In this document: positions 33,371-43,435 of the stretch, piece by piece
Layout of the letters: each line of letters starts with the position of its first letter
Position numbering within the stretch: position 1 is the first letter of the stretch
NCBI GenBank assembly: GCA_047495785.1
Contig: JBLDXI010000020.1
Coordinates: forward strand, 868,001 to 932,000
DNA: 64,000 bases
Source: Lepidodermella squamata
Taxonomy: Eukaryota > Gastrotricha
Direction of reading: 5' to 3'
Position numbers and translations under genes: made by a program
Notes under the pieces: model-generated
Database searches by the model: none
Seen by the model: only the letters and a program-made list of their open reading frames with translations
What the model was told of the DNA's origin: nothing

Positions 33371-34307
33371 ACTATGTGAAATAAATATAAATTAATCATA
33401 AAAATGATCAACAGACTTTAAATCCCGGAGATTACGCAGAATTTTATCGAAAATTATGAAAGTCCCAAACATTTGAGAGGCGAATTTCAGGCGATGTATG
33501 AAGAATAATTTTATTTGTTATTTTTCAAATTCAGTGGGAGCACATAAGACGAGGACAAATACGACGGGGCAATAGATGCAGGACGAATGGGATGATAAAC
33601 ATTTTATTTTTATTAAGAGAATAAATAAAAAGCGTATTATTGGGATTGGGGTTACGGTTACGGCTAGTAAGGTTTAGGGTTCTGGTATAAGGATTGAGGT
33701 TAGGGTCTGGGGAATATACAAATATTAATTTCCTAATTTTTTTCCTGTCTATCGGTATATCCTTACCTTGTAATTTGCTTAATTTGATTCCGCTAAAAGC
33801 AATTATTTTTGAGTCCAAATCACTGATTTGTAACATCGATAATTGAAATCGATATCGGCTCTACATATAGGAGAAGTATACCTAATTCGTAAACTGACTG
33901 CTTATAGCGCAAAATACGCGTTATATAAAACAAAATCCCGAATGATGGTGCTATTCAAAAAGTCCCCCCCCCCCCCCCCCCCCCCCCCATCCTCCCCTGA
34001 GTTCATAAGCTTCCGAGAAATGCATTCGCATTATATCAGCGATGGTTTCGATATTTGGATCTTATGGATCCTCCGTTTCTTTCGCCCATAGAGCGGCGTG
34101 CAAGCGTCTATAGAGATTTAAGATACAGTACAGAAATCTCACAGCCGATATTGACCTAAATACGCATCGTATTAACAAGCGGACAATCCACCTTAATAAC
34201 GATCGGATTTCCGGGTTTAATTGCATTTTTTATGACCATTTGTAAGCAACCTCACACCTCACATCCGATAATATCGTGCACAATTGTTTAATTCGCGATT
34301 AAACGAT
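33371..34307. other. Intergenic with degenerate telomere-like words
   Basis: Between 33640 and 33716 words such as ggttacggttacgg, ggtttagggttctgg and ggttagggtctgggg resemble decayed TTAGGG-type repeats. The rest is AT-rich without a gene. Confidence 0.35.
33964..33988 (+). repeat. Poly-C tract, 25 bp
   Basis: Uninterrupted run of 25 cytosines. Length is likely to vary and is prone to sequencing error. Confidence 0.9.
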
Positions 34308-37300
34308 ATGACTGAACTTGAAAGGTCGAGCAATAATGCTGCTGAAATCGTCGAAAGTCACATCTCGCAACACAGGACGAATCCGTACTGGTTACCGCTG
34401 ATTGCCGCGATAAAAGCTCACGATGAAGCGGAGTCTGTCATTGATCCTTTATTAGCCAAATTTATGGCTGAAACTCCAGAATCTCTCCGTTCCGTCGCCA
34501 TTGATTGCAGAGACGACGAAGGCTGGACTTTGCTTAGCTTCGCCGCGTTTAGCAATAACGTTGACGCGGCTCGGTTGCTTGTCGAAAGGTACAACGCACG
34601 GCTGGATGTTCGAAATAACTACGACGCAACGCCGTTCATGCTGGCGGCTCTAACTGGCACTGAGTCGTTCGTCGAATACTGCGTCAAGCGAAATCCCGGC
34701 CTTATCGAGCTACCGAATAAATTCGGCTTCACGCCATTGATGATGGCTGCAGCGAATGGGCATTTGGGAATTGTGGAGATTCTGTTGGCGAATGGTGCCG
34801 ATGCTCAGGCCGTTACGAAGAATGGCGGTACTGCTTTGATTGAAGCTGCTGCTCATGGCCACGAAAAAATCGTGAAATTACTACTTGAAAACGGCGCCAG
34901 AGTTAATCAAGGTATATTTGAAAACAATCGCTTTTTGACATCCCAGCCCATAAACTGTTAAGATGGTAACTTTGGACACGGTAATGTTTTTCAAAAGTTG
35001 AAAATCAGCTCTAAAATTGTAAGAAAAATTGACCAAGTTAATTCCTGGCTTGCATACAAACTGTTTCAATTTTAAATGAATTCTGGCAATTTGAAAGCTT
35101 TTTTGTTGACCCAAGAAAACTAGTTATTAATTTTGGATGCTCAAATATGTGGGTCGAGTTTTAAAGAAAGTTCTTCCCAGCAGCATAGTTGAATTATATA
35201 CAGTTCGAATTAAAAATTACCCAACTTTGAACCTGAAATGCTCATAGATGCCATGATGACGTGGATGACCTACAGCCAGAATTTAATTTTTCTTTCGATT
35301 TCAGAGGAGGTAATTACCGTATTTGTTCCAATAGTTAGGGGGTCAAATGAAAAATAAAAAATGCACAAAAAAATAATTATCGAATTGTTGGAGGTTGAAA
35401 TTTTAGCAGCCCGGGCTGGTATTGGAACAAATACGATATTCAACGTATCCCAGAAGGTGCGCGACTATTTTTTACTTTGGCGACTTTTTGTAAGAAATTA
35501 AAAAAATTTTTAATTAAACCCACCAGGAGAAAATTTCATCTTTACCCGCGAATAAAAAGACCGAAGAAATAAAAAATTTGCATAGTGTGATCATTTGAGC
35601 GTTCTAATTTTTTTCTCCGATCAAAATGCATGTAATTTTTTTCTGAAACGCTCAAATGATCAGACGATGTACCGGAGAAGACCCAGAAAACCCCGATGGT
35701 AACTGTTTCGGTAATTGTGGGTATTTTATCCAGTTGGAACAATTTCTCCTGATTTTTATCCCATTAACTATAATGAAAAACTCAATTCTCGTAATTTTTT
35801 GAATTTTTTTGAAATTTTCTGATAATGAGATGTGACTTCCCATGCAAAAAGTCGACTTTGAATGTCGCTTTGGTTTTAATGTCCAACGACAGCTGATGAG
35901 ATTTTGTGAAAAAAATCTCATGTTTCGACCGTTCAAAGTCACATCCAAAGCCAAAAGTGTCTAATTTTACCCTGTGCATAGTTACCCCGCGTCATACTGC
36001 AGCATTTGAATTCACATTTTTTTAGCTGACAACTTCGGATTAACTCCGCTTATGGCGAAAATAATAGCACTCGCACCGTACTGCCGGCACGGTCAACTAC
36101 GGCGCAACTACGGTGCCGGTACGGCCGGTCATCTACGGCGCCGTAGCGATTCCGTAACTTTTAGAAAATTCCCCCTGACTTCAAATTTATGAAATCTAAC
36201 AAAATATCATATCACCAATTAGGGATACGGATTGGCCAATAAGCTTAATATGAACCGGTGATAAAAAGTCACGTAAACATTAATGAAAAATCAGGTAAAG
36301 GCTTCAGATTACAGTCCCGCTCTTGAAAACGTTTGAAAGCATGTATAACCGTGAAACGATATATTCAATGACTACCTGGAGGTCGACAGTAACAAGGCGG
36401 AAACGAGAATGACGATTTCGCTACGGTTCGAACTGACCAATGTGCCCTTGAAGTAGTTACACCTGTGATGACGAGCGCCAATAGGCTGATTTCAGACTAG
36501 AAATTTTAGCCCCGTTTAACGGGTTTCTGAAACTAAATGGCCCATCCTGGGTAGCCAACGGCTTCCCTGGGATCCCAGCTATCAGATGGATATGCTGGAA
36601 CCCGCCCGCCTTCAAACACCAGGTCCACCTGGGTTCCCAAAGTTCGCCATAACATAGCATTTTTGGCTGATTTTAGAGTTTGGGTTCCAGCCAGGTTTAA
36701 CGGGTTTCTGAATCTAAATGGCCTATCCTGGGTAGCCAACGGCTTCCCTGGGATCCCAGCTATCAGATGGATATGCTGGAACCCGCCCGCCTTCAAACAC
36801 CAGGTCCACCTGGGTTCCCAAAGTTCGCCATAACATAGCATTTTTGGCTGATTTTAGAGTTTGGGTTCCAGCCAGGTTTAACGGGTTTCTGAATCTAAAT
36901 GGCCTATCCTGGGTGGCCAACGGCTTCCCTGGGATCCCAGCTATCAGATGGATATGCTGGAACCCGCCCGCCTTCAAACACCAGGTCAACCTGGGTTCCC
37001 AAAGTTCGCCATAACATAGCATTTTTGGCTGATTTTAGAGTTTGGGTTCCAGCCCGGTTTAACGGGTTTCTGAATCTAAATGGCCCATCCTGGGTAGCCA
37101 ACGGCTTCCCTGGGATCCCAGCTATCAGATGGATATGCTGGAACCCGCCCGCCTTCAAACACCAGGTCCACCTGGGTTCCCAAAGTTCGCCATAACATAG
37201 CATTTTTGGCTGATTTTAGAGTTTGGGTTCCAGCCAGGTTTAACGGGTTTCTGAATCTAAATGGCCCATCCTGGGTAGCCAACGGCTTCCCTGGGATCCC

Positions 37301-39114
37301 AGCTATCAGATGGATATGCTGGAACCCGCCAGCCCTCAAACACCAGGTCAACCTGGGTTCCCAAAGTTCGCCATAACATAGCATTTTTGGCTGATTTTAG
37401 AGTTTGGGTTCCAGCCAGGTTTAACGGGTTTCTGAATCTAAATGGCCCATCCTGGGTAGCCAACGGCTTCCCTGGGATCCCAGCTATCAGATGGATATGC
37501 TGGAACCCGCCCGCCTTCAAACACCAGGTCAACCTGGGTTCTCAAAGTTCGCCATAACATAGCATTTTTGGCTGATTTTAGAGTTTGGGTTCCAGCCAGG
37601 TTTAACGGGTTTCTGAATCTAAATGGCCCATCCTGGGTAGCCAACGGCTTCCCTGGGATCCCAGCTATCAGATGGATATGCTGGAACCCGCCCGCCTTCA
37701 AACACCAGGTCAACCTGGGTTCTCAAAGTTCGCCATAACATAGCATTTTTGGCTGATTTTAGAGTTTGGGTTCCAGCCAGGTTTAACGGGTTTCTGAATC
37801 TAAATGGCCTATCCTGGGTAGCCAACGGCTTCCCTGGGATCCCAGCTATCAGATGGATATGCTGGAACCCGCCCGCCTTCAAACACCAGGTCAACCTGGG
37901 TTCTCAAAGTTCGCCATAACATAGCATTTTTGGCTGATTTTAGAGTTTGGGTTCCAGCCAGGTTTAACGGGTTTCTGAATCTAAATGGCCTATCCTGGGT
38001 AGCCAACGGCTTCCCTGGGATCCCAGCTATCAGATGGATATGCTGGAACCCGCCCGCCTTCAAACACCAGGTCAACCTGGGTTCTCAAAGTTCGCCATAA
38101 CATAGCATTTTTGGCTGATTTTAGAGTTTGGGTTCCAGCCCGGTTTAACGGGTTTCTGAATCTAAATGGCCCATCCTGGGTAGCCAACGGCTTCCCTGGG
38201 ATCCCAGCTATCAGATGGATATGCTGGAACCCGCCCGCCTTCAAACACCAGGTCAACCTGGGTTCCCAAAGTTCGCCATAACATAGCATTTTTGGCTGAT
38301 TTTAGAGTTTGGGTTCCAGCCCGGTTTAACGGGTTTCGAAGACTCCCAAACGCATCGCGGATTGTCCACGTCTTCATATAAAACACGCCTTTGTAAGCAG
38401 ATCGCTGCAATTAGTATTGAGTGCACCTATCCCCTGTGATTCAACGGATATACATTCAGCCCAAGCCATTCAGCTGGCTACATGCTGACTTTTCGAAAAT
38501 TTGTATCCTAACTTTGTTGTTCAGTTTTCGACTTGTTTTCAGGTAGCCTACCTCTTATCGACGGTGTATGCGAAAATTCGTGAAAATCCCATTACGGTTA
38601 TCATGTTTTTAAAAATGTTTTGAGCTGGCCGTAGCACGCGAAAATGCTACGTAGCACTGTGGTAGCGCTGAAATAGCAGTCGCCGTAGCGCTACCGTAGC
38701 GGCCCCGTAGTTGTGCTATTTGAGTGCTATTATTTTCGTATACTGGCGGCTGCAGCCGGCGGCCATCTTGATGCCTGTCGATGGCTCGGCCAACGCTTTG
38801 CCAACATCAACACCGCAAATCCGAACAACGAAACTGCCCTAATGTTAGCCTGCGAGAAGGGCCACACCGAGGTGGCGAAATACCTGTTGACAAAAGGCGC
38901 CAAGGTGAACATTGAGCGAAAACTAGACGGAGTAACCCCGCTGATGCTAGCTGGGCTGTCTCAAAACGTCGAGCTTTTCAGTCTACTTGTCATGAACCAG
39001 GCGAATCTAAAGGCAACTGCGAGTGATGGACGCGACATTGGCGATTTCATCAATGGCAATCATGCTCTGAAACTGATTCTGAAATCAAAAGGTTACCACA
39101 TTGATATCGATTGA
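34308..39114 (+). CDS. Ankyrin-repeat protein interrupted by a 2.7-kb insertion (gene G)
   Basis: Exon 1, 34308-34911, ends in phase 1. Exon 2 starts at 36026 after atttttttag, and its frame runs to 36057 inside an ankyrin repeat (TPLMA). The next codons of that repeat (AAAGGHLDACRWL) resume at 38749 and run to the stop at 39114. Without the insert the product would be 333 residues with at least seven ankyrin repeats and a short N-terminal leader (MTELERSSNN), no signal or membrane segment. Translated through the insert, the frame stops after about 40 residues. No good splice sites are seen at the insert ends, so the gene may be inactive in this genome copy, or the insert may be removed as a cryptic intron. 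Scaffold-type function presumed from ankyrin repeats. Confidence 0.65.
35319..35662. repeat. Short inverted repeats within intron 1 of gene G
   Basis: cgtatttgttccaat (35319-35333) is reversed at 35421-35435, and tgatcatttgagcgtt (35588-35603) at 35647-35662. A looser pair follows (about 35850 and 35935). They look like remnants of small fold-back elements. Confidence 0.55.
36058..38743. mobile_element. DNA transposon-like insertion in an ankyrin exon, with internal satellite
   Basis: Ends: aaaataatagcactc at 36058-36072 and its exact inverse at 38722-38736. Including one CG on each side the inverted repeat is 17 bp. The flanking TGGCG occurs at 36053-36057 and 38744-38748 as a possible 5-bp target duplication, with 7 extra bases on the right. 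Both subterminal regions (36075-36160 and 38625-38715) are packed with ccgtagcg/ctacgg words, as in many non-autonomous DNA transposons. No transposase is present. The core is a ten-unit tandem array. Confidence 0.7.
36514..38337. repeat. Tandem array, exactly ten 181-bp units
   Basis: The word gtttaacgggttt recurs from 36514 to 38324, 1810 bp = 10 x 181. Units differ by a few substitutions (cccatcc/cctatcc, gtccacc/gtcaacc, gttcccaaag/gttctcaaag, ccagg/cccgg), which group neighbouring units and imply amplification in blocks. Each unit holds the 12-bp palindrome ctgggatcccag and near-palindromes around ccaggtcaacctggg. 181 is not a multiple of three, so the minus-strand open frames running through it are chance. 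Confidence 0.95.
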
Positions 39115-39209
39115 AGAACAAAGTAAAAACCCTGCTTCTGAGAATGATTTATTCAATTAAAAGCTAATAATCGAAAAAACAGAAATCAAACAAAAAATGT
39201 GTGGTAGGT

Positions 39210-40472
39210 TCACTTGAAGCCGCGGCTCATCAACAGCTGTACGATTTCGTTGTAGCCGCATCGTCGAGCAATGGCGATAGCCGCCGCGCCCTCCTCGCCG
39301 CTGACGTGATACGACGTAGACGCGTATTTGCTCAGCAAAAACGCGACAATTTTCGTTTGACCCCGAGTCGACGCGCGTATCAACGCTGTTGGTTTCGCTT
39401 CTTTGAACAGCGATACGCTGTTATTCTCCTTACTGCTGTCTTCGTTGAAGTTCGGCTGGGCTATCAAGATGCGAACAACGTCGATGCGGCCACGGTCGGC
39501 TGCTAGTAACAGCGCTGTATCGCCATCGTCGTTAGTTGCGTCGATTTTAGCGCCGAAGTCGATGAGAAGGTTCACAGTTGCTGAATTACCGTTGATTGCC
39601 GCCAGCATCAAGGGCGTGTTACGAGGTGGGACTTCCTCTCGCGTCTCTAGCAAAGCTCGGTGTAATTTACCGTGTTCTTGCAGTAATTTTTCAATTTTTT
39701 CGTTTTCGCCGAGAGCAGCCGCTTTTAATAATGCCGATTCCGCTATTTGAAACTAAATAAAAATTTCAAATTTATGGGAAATAGAAGATCTAAATTGCTC
39801 ACCTTGGCTACCTCTGGAAAATTCAGGTAAATTCTCTATAAATTTGAAAAAAAAATCAAGTTTAGGGAGGAATTATTTCAGATGAATTACCTTCAATTTT
39901 GACTCGAAATCCGTAATCGATGGCTGTGTTTTATCTCCTTTGCTTTCGGCCTCTTCCAGTTTGGCTTTGTACCTTCGCTCAACCTCGGCCACATTCATCT
40001 CAGAAACTTGCTTCATCGCGGCCAACTTCAGCTGGCAATCCTATAACAAAAATATATTTTATATTAAAATTCGTATTTTATTTTGTAGCTAACCTTTAGT
40101 TCCTTACTCAGCTCAGACACTTTGGAGATGGCTTCTTTTTCGGCTGAAAGAACTGTTGCCAACTTGCTTTCGAGTTGTTCGATTTCCCGCTGAGATTCCT
40201 CATCTTTTTCTTGGAACGATGCCAACTGGCTCCGTAGGGTATTCGACTCTTTGAACGCCTCAACTTGATTGGCATGCAAGTCTTCCTTGAGAGCCTAAAA
40301 ATCTGAAATTAATTACATCAACTTTAAGGCCGTGATTTATTACCTTGAGCTTATTTTCAAGGTGAGTGATTTTCGATCGCAGGTCACCTATTTCCAACGT
40401 TTGCTTCTCTTCGACAGCTTGCCAATACTTTTCATCATTTCGAAAATTGCTGAACAATCGAAAATTGAACAT
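39210..40472 (-). CDS. Coiled-coil/ankyrin-repeat protein (gene E)
   Basis: Five exons, all phase 0: 40472-40344, 40294-40094, 40040-39891, 39835-39803 and 39752-39210, 351 residues. It starts MFNFRLFSNFRNDEKYWQAV, the same motif as genes C and F. Exons 1-3 are coiled coil (ENKLK, EQLESKLATVLSAEKEAI, MNVAEVERRYKAKLEE). A tiny 33-nt exon (RIYLNFPEVAK) links to an exon with about five ankyrin repeats (TPLMLAAINGNSATVNLLI is typical) ending IARRCGYNEIVQLLMSRGFK, close to the end of gene C. It lies 95 bp downstream of, and convergent with, gene G. Likely cytoplasmic scaffold; no partner indicated. Confidence 0.8.
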
Positions 40473-40790
40473 GGTGATGCTGCTTGGCTGGCTAAAATGA
40501 TTTCGAGCTTTCAGCTGAAACAAAATTAGGCGTCTATTACGACAGCTGGTAGCAACACCTTGCAGTGGAATGATGAACATGAAAAGTAAATATAGAGCAA
40601 GTTATTGGTCCTTGGAAAATTTATTATTTTCGTCAGTCGGATTTAATATCAAGCAGAGCGTGTCATCGAATTTCAGTCGAAAAATACTACTTGAAAATAT
40701 ATATAATATATATGAGTTTTCTCGAAAGACGCAATATAAAAATATTATAATATTTTAGAGAAATTTCAATTTCAAAAAATAAACCATCGT

Positions 40791-41218
40791 CTATCGGTCG
40801 TTATGGCCATCATCGTCATGCATGATTGATTTGCTCATAACGTTGGCCCACATGTAGAACGGTTTGAGGTTGAGGCAAATTTCTCGCGATTTCATTTTCG
40901 CGATGCATTTAGCCAGCTTTCGCTGGTATCGCAACACCTCGAACACATCCTTAATCACCCGGCGCGTTTCTTCAACGCTTCGGCCTTGCAATAATTCGGC
41001 TAATTTACCTGAAATCAATTTTGAGATTTTTAAAAAAATTTTTGCAGAATTTTTCTACCTTTTAGCTCTGAATCTTGCAATAATGACCGATATCTTGTTT
41101 GAAGGGGATGCTGAGAATGCGGTATTTCTTCACTTCCGAAGCATAGGGTGATCAAACTCGCCAGGAATATTGTCGCCAAAACCGCCGAATAACAGCCTGT
41201 GTTTTGCTGCGTCTTCAT
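40791..41218 (-). CDS. Secreted C-x9-C family protein 4 (divergent)
   Basis: Exons 41218-41059 and 41008-40791 (phase 1, 50-bp intron) give 125 residues. Signal peptide: YSAVLATIFLASLITLCFG. The core keeps VLRYQRKLAKC, C-x9-C (KCIAKMKSREIC), FYMWANVMSKSIM, but loses the QQ after the second Cys (LNLKP) and ends in an Asp/His tail, DDDGHNDR. The intron falls before the core helix as in member 2. Secreted; function unknown. It is the most diverged member of the four. Confidence 0.75.
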
Positions 41219-43435
41219 TTTTTTCGAAGCTGTCTTACTTTTCGAGCGAATGGAAAATAATGATGACTAAGTTATTCACTGCCGGACAAAATTGCTGTAT
41301 TGTATTGATCGAGTTAACACACTCATGGCATCGAACAAAACAACTTGACTGTCACCTGGCTACAGCGCGGCGTTGTATATGACAAGCGGTATTTTAAGCT
41401 GGGCTTTTTATTCATTAAGTCTGGGCTGAATCATTCCCAGGGGGCTCAAAGTCATCTTGCCGCAGCAATAATTTATACATTCTGACTTTTCTTGAAATAA
41501 ACAGTATAATATAAAGTGTCGAAAAACCATGCTCCATCAGTGCGAAAATGTAAAAAAACTGAATGTAAAAAAACGCGCCATAATTTAAATCACTTCACAT
41601 ATATTATATAAAGCATAATATAATATGAGATTGGACCTAAAAAATATTGGAGTATTTTTTTATCATTTTTTCGCAGCAATTGCACCAAAGATGAAATTTC
41701 GGAAAAATTTGCGGACAAAGCTCGCACCGGTGATAATGAGCTTCCGATATTAGGTCATCTGATCTGGTTCTTCAGGATGTAACTTCCTTTTGCAGCGCGG
41801 AAAAGAACAATGCTCATCCGACCCGGCTTTTTGTTTCATTCAACGAAAAGAAAGGTACACCACATCATAGTACACGGACGTTGATTTCAGGGAAGAGCAA
41901 GGCAAATAAAATCAGCCACGATTTGTTGTCATTACGTTGCCGCGCCAGCGCGATAATATCGTTTTATTCTATTTGCCTTGTGTTGTACAAGATTTATTTA
42001 CAAAAAAAGGAACCCACCGCGTGCGGGCAAATGGCAACTATTATTGCGCGCAAAGTACACCATTAAACGCGAGCGTATCCTATAACGTCTTAAATATATA
42101 CACCACCACACATATATTATTATATATAGCAAGGTGTATGAGAATATATATGTAGCAAGACTATTAAAATAATAACGTTTTTTCAGAGGTTAGCGCGCTT
42201 TGATGCATGTTGGAGAAAAAAACGTGTCTTAATGCGCTAGGGGCTGGGTTCCGCGAAGTGCGCAACCACGCGGCGCCACTCGTCGGCTGAATCGCAGGCG
42301 GAAATAATGTGGCGTCCGTTTTGCCGGCAGAAAAAAAAATTAAGCAGGCGCCAACACCACTATGAACAAATAGTGTATAGCAGCAATAAGCAGTAATAAT
42401 TACTTCACCGGATAGTATCAACTTACGATATTAGGTGCGTGCGCGCAAAAAAGCAGCAGCAGCGACGATAAAGTTGGTAATGGGGGCTGTTTCTAAACAG
42501 TTTAACTGATTTTTTTTTCAACAATCATATTTATATAATTACGGGAGCGGAAATTATGACTCGTGCGTGAGAATTTCTTTTCTCAAAATTTAATTTTAGG
42601 TTGGAAATTCGCTTTCAGGAGACCTGAAATTACTTGTTAACCCCAATAATTGAAAATACCACCATATATTATGTTTGCTATGCCCTACTGACCGCTATTT
42701 TCGTTGCCCAATTCTCGCGGTTTGTTTTTTTCTTAGCGCGCCACGCATTTTTTAAAAGTGCAATCGCACTTGCTGGAACGGCTCAATTTCACGCTGTTTG
42801 AATTAATTAAATCGGTTACTATACATCAGCACCATGGCAAATTTTGTTGCATGGGATTTACAGAAAAATTAGGACTGCTAGAAATTCTCCAGTTTTTTTT
42901 TCGTTTATTCGAGCTTGAATTTTTCTGAAAATGCTGAGCACGTATTCTGTCGTTTTCTTAATTAAACATTGCAAGTTTGGCAAAGAGATAATTATATACT
43001 AGTGTATTCAAAGTTAAAATTAAATGAAAAATTAGCCGATTTATTTTATACTGCTGACCCATTATGTCTAAGGATGTTTCTTCTCGTTCTGAGGTGACCG
43101 GCGCAACTTGACAAAAACGTTATTTTCCGTAGCATTTGTTAATTGCTCTCATCGATTTTTCGATTTTAACCCATCGTCCGCACGTGTTAAAAGCAATTAT
43201 TCGTCATCAAGATGCCGGTCGGCATCGGCAAGAAATATAAAACTGAAAAAACTGAATTACAATAGGGCTTAATTAATTCTTACCTGAATAGGTGCAATAT
43301 TTTTAGTAATTTTTATTGATATAGAAAAAAATAATTTTTACTACACTTAAAACATCGGCGATTTTATCGCAATTTTACCGTCGCGCTCGGCGAAAATTGC
43401 GGTCTTAAACAGCGCGCATATCTGGAATCTAAAAA
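41219..43435. other. Intergenic, nothing recognised
   Basis: 2.2 kb without a supportable gene. Contains aatatata-type runs, a short CG-containing stretch (42230-42330) and long poly-T/A tracts. It probably holds the ENPP promoter. Confidence 0.4.

Noticed and set aside
36514-38337. Possible CRISPR array (regular repeats)
   Set aside because: Whole 181-bp units are tandem without unique spacers, in an animal genome and inside a transposon-like insert.
36457-38410. Series of minus-strand open frames of ~90-100 codons beginning MLCYGELWEPR...
   Set aside because: They are the 181-bp tandem unit read repeatedly. The unit is not a multiple of three, so frames shift each copy and end at the same stop. 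No start context or domain.
42230-42330. GC-richer stretch considered as a tRNA gene
   Set aside because: No A-box/B-box pair or cloverleaf could be drawn by eye; a tRNAscan run would decide.
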